A stretch of DNA of 64,000 nucleotides, taken from positions 3,410,001-3,474,000 of the forward strand of contig OY969712.1 of assembly GCA_963702105.1 (NCBI GenBank), in the 5' to 3' direction. Both the position numbers and the translations under genes were made by a program. Under the pieces are notes generated by a model, which saw only the letters and a program-made list of their open reading frames with translations, did not search any database and was not told the origin of the DNA. Positions 52,271 through 62,900 of the stretch are shown here, piece after piece (within the stretch, counting starts at the first letter, position 1; each line of letters begins with the position of its first letter). The stretch comes from ZC4RG20 sp963702105 (GTDB lineage: Bacteria; Pseudomonadota; Gammaproteobacteria; Steroidobacterales; Rariloculaceae).

Positions 52271-52719
52271 TGCGTGCTCCTTGTGATACTCAATGGGTAT
52301 TCAGGGGGCCGAAATGGCGAGGGCCGCGTCTGCGCGTCGGCTGAAGCGGGACCGACCAGAAGCGAACCCAATCGTCGAAGGAATATCACAGCGTTTCGAG
52401 ACTACGCCTATTGGAGCCCCGCGCGAGAGGGGGGTCTACCTGGCGCTCCCCGCCGCCCTGCCCGAGCTCGAACCTCCCCTCGTCGCGGAAGCGACGCGTG
52501 CCGAACAGCCTGCCGCGCACGCGATAGCGGACCTCGCTGCGGCTCTCGTCGTTGCCGAAGGCGAATACCTGAGAGGCCATGTTCAGAGCGACAGAAATCC
52601 TGCTATGGTTCCGGTCGGCGGTCGCGCCATCCTTGGCCTTGCGGATGTCACACACATCGTAGAGCCGAGTTGGAGCGACTTCGCGGCTCCGCTCGCCCCT
52701 GGCAATTAGGATTCGGCCC
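52271..52719. other. Intergenic region (about 450 bp)
   Basis: It lies between the leftward DUF937 gene and the rightward ATPase gene. A minus-strand open frame at 52386-52655 (containing SQVFAFGNDESRSEVRYRVRGRLFG) and a plus-strand frame at 52293-52709 both lack recognised relatives and good start signals, so neither is called as a gene. Confidence 0.4.
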
Positions 52720-55170
52720 GTGCAGGACTTCGAGAAGGTCGGCGTGTTCTACCTCGGCAAGCGGGCGAACAGCGAGCCGGCGGAGCTGCTGCTGTACGAT
52801 TCCAAAGACCTTACGACGCACGCCGTCATCATCGGCATGACGGGCAGCGGAAAGACCGGTCTCGGCATCGCTATGATCGAGGAGGCGGCGATCGACCATG
52901 TGCCGGTCCTCGCGATCGACCCTAAAGGCGATCTCGGCAATCTGTCGCTGGCGTTTCCGGAGTTGCGCGGCTCGGACTTCGAGCCGTGGATCGATCCGCG
53001 CGCCGCGCTCGAGGCGGGGTCGTCGCCTGCCGAGTACGCCGCGAAAGTGGCGAACGCGTGGCGCGCGGGCCTCGCCGCTTCGGGGCAAAGCCCGGAGCGG
53101 ATCGCGAAGCTGAAGGCGGCCGCCGAGCAGCGCCTCTATACCCCCGGCAGCAATGCCGGCCGGCCGCTGTCCGCGCTCGCAACACTCGAGTCGCCGGGCA
53201 CCGAATTGGGTGACGACGTCGAGCTTTACCGCGAGTCGATCGACGCGACGACGGCAAGCCTCCTCACACTCGCTGGCCTCGAGGCGGACCCTCTGACGAG
53301 CCGCGAGCATGTACTGCTCGCGAACGTGCTGGACCACGCATGGAGCGCGGGCAACGCGCTCGATCTCGCCGGAATAATCGCCGCCGTGCAGTCGCCGCCG
53401 TTCGAGCGTATCGGCGTGGTCGACGTCGACTCGTTCATGCCGGCTGAAGCGCGTTTCGCGCTGGCCATGCGCTTCAACTCGTTGCTCGCCTCGCCCGGCT
53501 TTGGCGGATGGCTCGAAGGGCCGCCGCTCGACATCGATGCCTTGCTTTACACGGACCGGGGCAAGCCGTGCGTCTCGGTCTTATCGATCGCGCATCTCGA
53601 CGATGCAGGGCGAATGTTCTTCGTCACGATGCTGCTCGGCAGATTGATCGCGTGGATGCGCCGACAACCGGGAACGCCGTCCCTGCGCGCCGTGCTCTAT
53701 ATGGACGAGGTCTTCGGGTTCATGCCGCCCGTCGCCAACCCGCCGTCGAAACAGCCGCTGCTGACGTTGCTGAAGCAGGCCCGCGCTTACGGCCTCGGCG
53801 TCGTCCTCGCGACGCAGAATCCCGTAGATCTTGACTATAAGGGGCTCTCCAACGCCGGCACCTGGTTCATCGGCCGAATGCAGACGGAGCGCGACAAGGC
53901 GCGCGTCATCGAAGGCTTGACGAGCGCAGCCGCCGGGGAGCGGCTGACGCGCGCCGAGCTCGAGAGGACGATCTCGAGTCTCGCCAAGCGCACGTTCTTG
54001 CTCCACAACGTCCACGAAGCGGGGCCCGTCGTGTTCGAGACGCGGTGGGTCATGTCCTATCTCGCGGGGCCCTTGACACGCGATCAGATAAAGTTGCTGA
54101 CGCCGCCGGAATCCGCGTCGCCGACTAGCGATACGGCGGCGCGGCGTTCGCAAGATCCGTCGTCGGCGGCGCCGCGGAGCGGTTCGACGAACACTGCGGC
54201 GGCGGAGACGACGGCCGGATCGCACTCCGCCGAAGTGGCGGCTTCGCGGCCGCTTCTATCGCCGAAGATCGCGCAGCGGTTCTTCCCGACTCGCAAGCCG
54301 CAGAACGCCACGATCGTATACCAGCCCCGGCTGATCGCGGGAGGCGAGGTGATTTTGACTGACGCACGGCTCGGCATCGACGAGCGCCGTCCGTTCCTCT
54401 TCGCCCTGGAGCTCGACGACGGCGCAGCCGACATCGACTGGACGCAGTCGGAGCCTGTTCCGCTGACCCTGCGCGATCTTGACACGGAGCCGGTCGACGG
54501 CGCCCGATTCGCGCAGTGCCCGGTGATGCTTGCGAAGCCTCAGCAATTCGTTGCCTGGGAAAGGACTCTGCGGCGCTGGCTGCCCGACGAGATGGGGCTG
54601 ACGCTGTGGAAGAGCGCAAAGCTCGCGGAGACTTCACGGCCAGGCGAATCGGAAGCGGAGTTCCGCATCCGTCTGCAGCACAAAGCAAACGAGCAGCGCG
54701 ACGCCGAAGTCGCGAAGCTTAGAAGCCGCTACGAATCTGAGCTGCAAACGCTGACGGCGCGGCTGCGCCGCGCCGAGCACGCGCTCGACCGCGAGCAACA
54801 ACAGGCGGCAGGACAGCGGATCGACGCGGTCGTGTCTATCGGCACCGCCGTGTTCGGCGCATTGCTCGGGCGCAGGCGCGTGTCCCCGTCCTCTGCATCC
54901 CGCATCGGCACGGCCGTACGCAAAGTCGGCCGGACCCGCAAGGAGACCGCCGACGTCGGGCGGGCCGCGGAAAGCGTAGAAGCCGTCCAGCAGCGTCGTG
55001 CGGACCTTGAGCGCAGGTTTGCGCAGGACGTCGGCGCGCTCGATGCGGTCTACGATGCGCAGGGCGAGCAGCTCGCGGCGCAGATCATCAAGCCGAAGGC
55101 GAGCGGCATCCACGTCGATCTGATCGGCGTGGGGTGGATCCCGACGGAGGCGTCGTCGCTGGAGGCGTGA
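52720..55170 (+). CDS. HerA/FtsK-like P-loop ATPase with C-terminal coiled coil
   Basis: This protein has 816 residues, GTG start. Walker A GMTGSGKT is at residues 39-46, then AIDPKGDLGNLSLAFPEL, a Walker B LYMDEVFGFMPP (about 326-337), and GVVLATQNPVDLDYKGLSNAG with IGRMQTERDKARVIEGL, typical of HerA/VirB4-like helicase-type ATPases. A hydrophilic linker (about 470-515) leads to a beta region (VIYQPRLIAGGEVILTDARLG), a long Glu/Arg-rich coiled coil (about 645-700), GAVLF-type hydrophobic patch AVFGALLGRRR and a conserved end GIHVDLIGVGWIP. No membrane helices or signal. Possibly a DNA-translocating or conformational ATPase; no partner such as NurA lies next to it. Confidence 0.8.
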   Translation: MQDFEKVGVFYLGKRANSEPAELLLYDSKDLTTHAVIIGMTGSGKTGLGIAMIEEAAIDHVPVLAIDPKGDLGNLSLAFPELRGSDFEPWIDPRAALEAGSSPAEYAAKVANAWRAGLAASGQSPERIAKLKAAAEQRLYTPGSNAGRPLSALATLESPGTELGDDVELYRESIDATTASLLTLAGLEADPLTSREHVLLANVLDHAWSAGNALDLAGIIAAVQSPPFERIGVVDVDSFMPAEARFALAMRFNSLLASPGFGGWLEGPPLDIDALLYTDRGKPCVSVLSIAHLDDAGRMFFVTMLLGRLIAWMRRQPGTPSLRAVLYMDEVFGFMPPVANPPSKQPLLTLLKQARAYGLGVVLATQNPVDLDYKGLSNAGTWFIGRMQTERDKARVIEGLTSAAAGERLTRAELERTISSLAKRTFLLHNVHEAGPVVFETRWVMSYLAGPLTRDQIKLLTPPESASPTSDTAARRSQDPSSAAPRSGSTNTAAAETTAGSHSAEVAASRPLLSPKIAQRFFPTRKPQNATIVYQPRLIAGGEVILTDARLGIDERRPFLFALELDDGAADIDWTQSEPVPLTLRDLDTEPVDGARFAQCPVMLAKPQQFVAWERTLRRWLPDEMGLTLWKSAKLAETSRPGESEAEFRIRLQHKANEQRDAEVAKLRSRYESELQTLTARLRRAEHALDREQQQAAGQRIDAVVSIGTAVFGALLGRRRVSPSSASRIGTAVRKVGRTRKETADVGRAAESVEAVQQRRADLERRFAQDVGALDAVYDAQGEQLAAQIIKPKASGIHVDLIGVGWIPTEASSLEA

Positions 55171-55229
55171 CGCGACGAGCGCTCTTCTTGGATCGGCTTC
55201 ACCTCCTCGTTTGACCTTCGCGGCCCGTG

Positions 55230-56615
55230 TCAGTTCGTCCCGGACAGGGGGCCGCCCGAAACCACGATCTCTACGCGTCGGTTGCGCGCGCGCCCCTCGG
55301 CCAATGCATTGTCGGCGATCGGCATGGACGAGCCGAGACCGGCTACGTCTATGGTCGATGCCGCAACGCCTTGCGCGATCAAGTAATCGCGCACGGTAAT
55401 GGCGCGCTGCAAAGACAGAGCGTTGTTCGTAGCGACACTTCCCGTGCTGTCCGTGTGCCCCTCTACGTTGAAGCGCAAACCCGGGTAAGAGGCCACGACA
55501 CCGGCGAACTTTGCGATGCTCTCGCGTCCCGATGCGTTGATCTCGGCCCTTCCGGTCGCGAACTGGACGCCCCCGATGTCGGCAATGAGACCGCGCTCCG
55601 AATCGCGCGTCGGTAGCGCCTTGTTCAACCGGCTGCGCAAATCGGTGCGAGCTGCCTCGGTCGAAGCGGCCGTGGCCCTCTGACGCTCGGCGTCCGCCGC
55701 AGCTTCGGCCGCCACGCTTGCAGCCTCACTCGCAATCGAAGCCTTTTCGGTCGCAGCCTCGGTCGCTGCGCTCGCCGCCGCCAATCGTTCGCCCTCTGCG
55801 GATGAGGCCGCCGACGCGGTCATCGCGACGCGACGGGCGTCCTCGCCGGCGATCACGGCCTCGCGAGCCAATCCGGGAGCGGCCTTGCGCGCCCTTCGTT
55901 TGCCGTGCTCGGACGTCTCCGCAGCCGCGAGCTTCGCTTTCGCCGCCGCATACGCGTCCGGTGCGTACCGTTCGGCACCGGCGGCGCGGGCGATGGCGAG
56001 TGCATATTCGGCTTCAACAATCTCCTGGGAATTCGACCGATCGAGCGGCAAGCGGGGAAGTCCAGAGTAATCGGAACGCTGAGTCAACGTGGCGACTTTC
56101 GACTCGGTCCCCTCTACATCATCGGCGACGTTGTACAAGGCGATCATCGTGCTCGGTACCGTGACCGCAAAATGGGGCTCGGCTGTGACGATCAATGCAA
56201 ACTGCGATGCGCCGTATTGCGTCTCCATCTTGCCCTTACCGCCCTCGGCACCTACGACTACACCCTGATTGGTTGCGCGGCCGTCGGGAGTCAAGGCCCA
56301 AAGAACGTAAACAACGTAGGGACCGAGCGACGCCGGCTCCGGCAGCCCCTCAACCTCTACCGAGATTTGCGCGTTGCCGTCCCTGTACCGTACTCGCGCC
56401 GTGCCCTGCGCGCGTCCCGCCATCGGCGTGCTTCGAAGAATCAGGTCCGACGTCCGGCGCTCGCGGTAGCTGAACGCCGAAATCTGACTCAGGACATCGG
56501 AGCTTGCGACAGTAACGGCTTCGCCCCGCCTGCCCTCCTCCGCTGCGACACTGGCTCGAGATGCACCGCCAATCGCGATGCTGGCCGCGAGAGCGACAAC
56601 AATTGTATGGTTCAT
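55230..56615 (-). CDS. OmpA-family protein with Ala-rich coiled coil
   Basis: This 461-residue exported protein has a signal peptide near RASVA-A. Residues about 25-180 form a beta-rich domain (VSVEVEGLPEPASLGPYVVYVLWALTPDG). Residues about 195-310 form a long Ala/Glu/Arg-rich helix (AEYALAIARAAGAERYAPDAYAAAKAKLAAAE) like those that carry DUF4398/Pal-type coiled coils. The C-terminal OmpA domain (about 345-455) has TGRAEINASGRESIAKFA, FNVEGHTDSTGS and NRRVEIVVSG. The peptidoglycan-binding Asp and Arg of the domain are present. Probably links the outer membrane or periplasm to the cell wall. GGGGAAG precedes the ATG. Confidence 0.88.
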   Translation of the reverse strand: MNHTIVVALAASIAIGGASRASVAAEEGRRGEAVTVASSDVLSQISAFSYRERRTSDLILRSTPMAGRAQGTARVRYRDGNAQISVEVEGLPEPASLGPYVVYVLWALTPDGRATNQGVVVGAEGGKGKMETQYGASQFALIVTAEPHFAVTVPSTMIALYNVADDVEGTESKVATLTQRSDYSGLPRLPLDRSNSQEIVEAEYALAIARAAGAERYAPDAYAAAKAKLAAAETSEHGKRRARKAAPGLAREAVIAGEDARRVAMTASAASSAEGERLAAASAATEAATEKASIASEAASVAAEAAADAERQRATAASTEAARTDLRSRLNKALPTRDSERGLIADIGGVQFATGRAEINASGRESIAKFAGVVASYPGLRFNVEGHTDSTGSVATNNALSLQRAITVRDYLIAQGVAASTIDVAGLGSSMPIADNALAEGRARNRRVEIVVSGGPLSGTN

Positions 56616-56961
56616 TACGACTTCCCCGAAAGGCGCAAGAGGCGCCGACTGAGCCGCAGACTACGCGAAGTCTTCCGCGGGCGTCGGTACGCTAGCGCTC
56701 AAAGGCGCGGTATCCGCGCCGTTCGCTCACGTCACGTGCTATCGTCGACAGTCTTCGCAACGGCTGCCGCTTGGTGGCGCCGGCTGTACGCCTGCGACTT
56801 CGAACTCGGGCGGACACACCTGGCAGCGTCCCGTTCTGTCGTCTTCGTGTTCATGACGGGCCCCCACGGTGGCGATGGCGCGTCAGTCCTGGTGGATTCC
56901 ACTACCCTAGACCTCGCATAGGTAGGTCTGGCAGCAGCCAAGGGCAAATTGCGATGCACAC
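56616..56961. other. Divergent intergenic region (about 345 bp)
   Basis: It lies between the leftward OmpA-family gene and the rightward glucan synthase. No gene or clear promoter was recognised. Confidence 0.45.
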
Positions 56962-59900
56962 TTGAGCCAGCACCGCGTCACGAGAGGTACACAACGGCTC
57001 GCGCGTGCGCTCGAAGGCGCGTTTGAGCGACTACCGGTGAACAGGGCGCCGACCGCCCCCGGCACGTTCGAGGAGAGAGTCATCGCTATTGGGAAGTTCG
57101 AACTATCGGCGAGCGCACCGAAGGCGCCGCGTAGCGGCCGGGATACGGAGTTGCTGCGCTCGGAGCTGTTCAGCATTGAGCAACTGAAGCGTCACGGTGC
57201 AACGCTTGCCGGCCAGCATCGAATCGATCCGCGTCCAGGGCGGGACCGCTTGCTGCCGCGACTGGCGGACAATGCGCGCGTGCTGGTGGCAGCGTACGAC
57301 GTCGTGACGGCCGCCGCAACGCCGGGCCAACGAATCGTTCCGGCAGAAGCCTGGTTGCTGGATAATTTCTACCTGATCGAGCAACAGATCGGTCTGGCGC
57401 GTCGACATCTGCCGCCCAGGTACAGCAGGCAATTGCCGCGATTGGCAGATGGCCCCTCCGCCGGTTTTCCCCGAATCTACGACTTGGCGTCGGAATTGAT
57501 CTCCCACACCGACGGTCGCGTCGACACCGACAACGCAACCCAATTCGTCACCGCTTACCAGACGGTTGAACCGTTGAAGCTCGGCGAATTGTGGGCATTC
57601 CCGATCATGCTGCAGTTGGCGCTGCTCGAAAACCTGCGCCGCGTGGCGTTGCGTATCGCCCATCGGCGCGAAGAGCAGGACACGGCCATCGTCTGGGCAG
57701 ACCGCATGCTCGAGACCGTCGAAAGGGAACCGAAACAGCTCATCCAGTTGCTGGCCGAGTTTGCCAATGCCGATGTGCCGCTGACCGCGGCGTTCGTCGA
57801 GGAGTTCCACGCAAGGCTCCAGGCGCAGGGACCCGCCATTGCGTTCGTGCAAACCTGGGTCGAGCAAAAGCTGCTCGAACAGGGGGTGACCGCAACCCAG
57901 TTATCGGAAGCGGCCAGCCGCAAGGCCGCAACCAGTCAGATCTCCATTGCAAACAGTATCGGTAGCCTGCGTTTCATCGGCGTTATGGACTGGAGGAATT
58001 ACGTCGAGTCGCTCAGCGTCGTCGAGCAAACATTGCGTGAAGACCCGGCGGGGATGCACGCCGGCCAGGATTTCGCCACCCGCGACCGCTACCGGCACGC
58101 GGTCGAAGATGTGGCCCGAGGCAGTGCGCGCCGTGCGGGCAGTGAGTGGGCGGCGGCACGCGCAGCCGTTGCGCTGGCGCAGACGGCTGCAGAGCGATCC
58201 GGTAGCGACGACCGCACTGCGCATGTCGGATACTACCTGATCGATCGCGGGCGCCGCACACTGGAGCGTGCGGTCGGCTGCCGCCTGTCGTGGAAGTCGC
58301 GCATCAGCCGGGCCAGCGGGCATATGCGCCTGCTCCTTTACCTCGGCCCCATCCTGTTGCTCACCGCGCTGGCGACGGCGGTCGTGCTTTCCCCTTTCGA
58401 CGGGTTTGCGCCGGGCGACTGGCGGTACTGGTTCTTCGCAGTCACCGGCGCAATCGGCGTGTCGGCGCTGGTGGTCTCGGTGGTGAACCTCTCCGCCACG
58501 CTCATCTTGCCGCCTCGCGCGCTGCCGCGCTTGGATTTTTCGCAGGGCATTCCAGTCGCTCACCGCACTATGGTGGTCGTCCCCACCTTGCTGAGCGGAC
58601 GGCAGGAGATCGACGAGCTTCTCGAAGCCATGGAGATCCGCTATCTCGGGAATCGCGATCCGAATCTCTTCTTTGCCCTGCTGACAGACTTTCCTGACGC
58701 GCCGGAGCGCACGCTATCGGACGATGAAGCGTTGCTCGCCTACGCGCGCGCGGCCGTCCAGGCGCTGAACGAGGCCTACGACGATGATCGCCCGTGCATC
58801 TTCTATTTCTTTCACCGGCCGCGGGTGTGGAATCCAATCGAACGGGTGTGGATGGGCTATGAGCGCAAGCGGGGCAAATTGGAGCAGTTCAATGCCTTAT
58901 TGAGGGGGGCAGGCCAAACGGCATTCGCGGATATCGTCGGCGACACATCGATCCTCGGCTCGATCCGGTACGTCATCACCCTGGATACCGACACGCAACT
59001 GCCTCGCGACACGGCGCGCACACTGATAGGCAACCTCGCTCATCCGCTCAATAGACCGGTTTTCGATGCCGCAAAGGGGCGGGTTGTCGAAGGCTACGCG
59101 ATTCTGCAACCCCGCGTCTCGATCAGTCTGGCGAGTGCAGGCCGGTCACGGTTTACGAAACTGTTCGCGGGTGAGTCAGGTGTCGATCCTTACACGCGGG
59201 AGATTTCTGATGTCTATCAGGATATCTTCGGTGAAGGATCGTTCATCGGTAAGGGCATCTACGATGTGGACGCCTTTCGTCAGGCCGTCGATGGACGCTT
59301 TCCGGAAAATCTCATTCTCAGTCACGACCTGCTGGAAAGCGGGTATGCGCGTTCGGCACTGGTGACCGACGTCGATCTCATTGAAGAGTATCCGGCCAGT
59401 TACTCCATGGAGGCCAGCCGGCGACACCGGTGGATACGCGGAGACTGGCAGCTTGCCGGCTGGCTGCTCCCGCACGTGCCCGGAGCACCTCCATCCGTTG
59501 AAGCGAACGGGACAAGACGATCGAAGGCGACGCGCCAGCCGAACCCGCTCTCCGCCTTGTCGGTGTGGAAGCTGCTCGACAACCTTCGACGCAGCCTCGT
59601 GGTCCCGTCACTGCTGGCCCTGCTCGTGGGTGGCTGGCTGTTCGGTCCGGGATCGACGCGGTTCTGGACCCTGCTGGTCGCCGGTGTGGCGTTCCTGCCC
59701 GCCTTGCTGGGAGCCTTGATAGAACTCATCCGTAAACCTGCAGAACGTGATTCGCTGGTGCATGTGATCCTGACCGGCAATTCCGCGGGCCGCGCAATCA
59801 TGCTCCCTTTGCTGACCGTGGTTCTGTTGCCATACGACGCCCTGATCGGCCTGGATGCGATCCTGCGGTCGGGCGTGCGCATGCTGTTCACGCAAAGTGG

Positions 59901-62900
59901 ATTGCTGATCTGGCAACTGCGCGCCTATGCAAGGCGCAACGCCCGCCGTACGGTGGCCGAATTTTTTACGGAGATGTGGATTGCGCCGGCCGCGGCGCTG
60001 ATGCTGGGCCTGGCCCTGGGTATACCGGGCGCCTGGGCGCCGTGGCAAACCCGCGCGGCGGAGTGGTTCTACTGGGCGCCGGTCTTATTCCTGTGGCTCG
60101 TCTCACCGGCCCTCGGCTGGTGGATCAGCATGCCGCTACGCGCCCGAGCACCGGACTTGACCGTCGATCAACGGGCGTTCCTACGGGCCTCGGCCCGGCG
60201 CACGTGGCGCTACTTCGCGGACTTCGTCAGTCCGCAGGACAATTGGCTGCCGCCCGACAACTTCCAGGAATATCCGGCTCCGGCCATCGCCTCGCGCACC
60301 TCGCCTACGAATATAGGCATGGCGCTGCTGGCGAACCTCGCCGCCTTCGATTTCGGTTACCTTTGCGCCGGAGAATTTCTGCAGCGCGTGGAAAACACGC
60401 TGGCGACCATGGAGAAGCTGGAACGCTACCGCGGCCATTTCTATAACTGGTACGACACCCGCACACTGCAGCCACTGCGCCCCCAATATGTCTCTTCGGT
60501 AGACAGCGGCAACCTGATCGGAAGCCTGCTCACGTTGCAGGCTGGACTGGCCGAGTTGAAAGATCAGCCGGTGCTGTCCGCGTGCGCGTTTCAGGGGCTG
60601 CAGGACACGCTAACGGTGCTTGCCGAACACGTACCAGCGCTACCCACGCCGGACCTCGAGAGCAAGATTACGTCGCTGCAGGATACTCTTCGCTCGACAA
60701 CACTCAACGGCCAGCCGCTGACGCTAGTGAGCGCCGCAAAGCTCTTGGATGAGATTCACCGTATTGCCGGTGGCCTGGTTGCATGGCTGCCGGCGGATAT
60801 CGATATCGATGGTGAACTGTACTACTGGGCGGAGGCATTCGACCGGCAATCCCGCGCGTTGCGCGATGACCTTGAATTCCTTGGGCCTGAATCCGATTCT
60901 GTGTCGCAGCGCTTCGAGCACATTCCGACGCTGGCGGAATTGGTGAGAGACGGTTCGCAGGGCACTGGAGCGCGCTCGTCAGTCGGGGCCTTCGCGCCGA
61001 CGGAATCACGCTACAAGGATGCGCTGGACCGACTCAGAATCATCGACGCTCTGGTGGGTCGCTGCCGCGAGCTTGCGTCGATGGATTTCGAGTTCCTCTA
61101 TGACACGCCGCGCGGTTTACTGAGCATCGGTTACGACGTCGGCGAACGGCGCCGCGATCCGTCCTGCTACGACCTTCTGGCATCCGAAGCGCGCCTTGCG
61201 AGCTTCCTGCTCATCGCGCACGGGCAGATACCGCAGAAGCATTGGTTCGCGCTCGGCCGCCTGCTGACCAGCCACGGCGGTCACGTGAGCCTTATTTCGT
61301 GGAGCGGCTCGATGTTCGAGTACCTCATGCCGCGGCTCTTCATGCCCAGTTACGAGAACACTTTACTGGAGCAGACCTGCATGGCCGCCGTGTCGCGCCA
61401 GATCGAATATGGCCGTCAACGCGGGGTGCCCTGGGGCATTTCCGAGTCCTGCTATAACGCCACGGATATGCACCAGGTCTATCAATACCGGGCCTTCGGC
61501 GTACCCGGACTGGGCCTCAAGCGCGGCTTGGGGGATGATCTGGTCATCGCCCCTTACGCCAGCGCGCTGGCGCTGATGGTGAAGCCGTTGGAAGCGTGTC
61601 GCAACCTGAAGGCGCTGGCCGCCGACGGCTTCCTCGGCATCTACGGGTTCTACGAAGCGGTGGATTACACGCCATCGCGTATACCGCGAGGCAAGAACCA
61701 CTCCATCGTGCACGCCTTCATGGCGCATCACCAAGGCATGAGCCTGTTGGCCTTTGACAACGTACTGCTCGGTCGGCCGATGCAGCGCCGATTCATGTCG
61801 GACCCGCTGGCACGCGCGACTGAATTGTTACTGCAGGAGAGGGTCCCGAAGACGGGGGCTACGTTACACCCGCACGCTGCCGAGGTCAGCGCCGCGGCAC
61901 GCCCCCCGGCCGCCGAAGCCGGCGCGGTCATGCGCGTGCTCACTGAACCGAATACGCCAATACCGGAGGTTCACCTGTTGTCCAACGGCAGGTACCACGT
62001 CATGGCGACCAATGCCGGTGGCGGCTACAGCAGCTGGCGCGATCTGGCTGTCACGCGTTGGCGCGAGGATGCCGTTTGCGACAGCTGGGGCACGTTCATT
62101 TACTTGCGGGACCGCGACACGGGGCACTATTGGTCTACTGCATATCAACCGACACTGCGCAAGGCTGATCATTACGAGGCGATCTTCATGCCGGCGCGCG
62201 CTGAATACCGGCGGCGCGATCGGGCGATCGAAGCGCACACCGAGATCAGCGTTTCGCCCGAAGACGATGTCGAGATCCGCCGCGTAACGCTGACCAACCT
62301 GGCGTCCGACGTTCGTCGGATAGAAGTGACGAGTTACGCGGAGGTGGTTCTGGCGCCCTCGAATGCCGATCTGGCACATCGCTCCTTCAGTAACCTGTTC
62401 GTGCAGACTGAAATACTCCCCGATCACCAAGCGATCCTGTGTGCGCGGCGACGCCGCACACCCGGGGAGCAGGTGCCGTGGATGTTTCATCTGTTGGCGG
62501 CGCGCGGTACCACCGCCGACGAACCGTCCTATGAAACCGACCGTGCCAGGTTCATTGGCCGGGGTCGAACGGTGGCCAACCCCGTGGTACTCGCTGGCCG
62601 TGATCGATTTGGCCAGTCGGCCGGACGGCTGTCGAACACTGAGGGTCCCGTGCTCGATCCCATCGTGGCTATACGCCGCACCCTCACCTTATCACCCGAT
62701 GAATCGACGACTGTGCAGATCATCTCAGGTGTCGCGGAGACCCGTGAGGCCGCAATGACTGTGCTCGAGAAATATTGTGACCGGCACTTCGTCGAGCGCG
62801 CCTTCGAAATGGCATGGTTCCAAAGCCAGGAGGTTCTGCGCGTACTCAACGCAAGCGAGGCCGACGCACAGGTCTACGGCCGCCTGGCCAACTCGGTCAT

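Noticed and set aside
52386..52655. Minus-strand 89-codon frame with SQVFAFGNDESRSEVRY
   Set aside because: No recognised relative, no convincing start signal, and a comparable frame on the other strand.
30502..56907. The 14-mer GGATTCCACTACCC occurs in two intergenic regions (30502 and 56894)
   Set aside because: In 64 kb several 14-base repeats are expected by chance, and the flanks differ.
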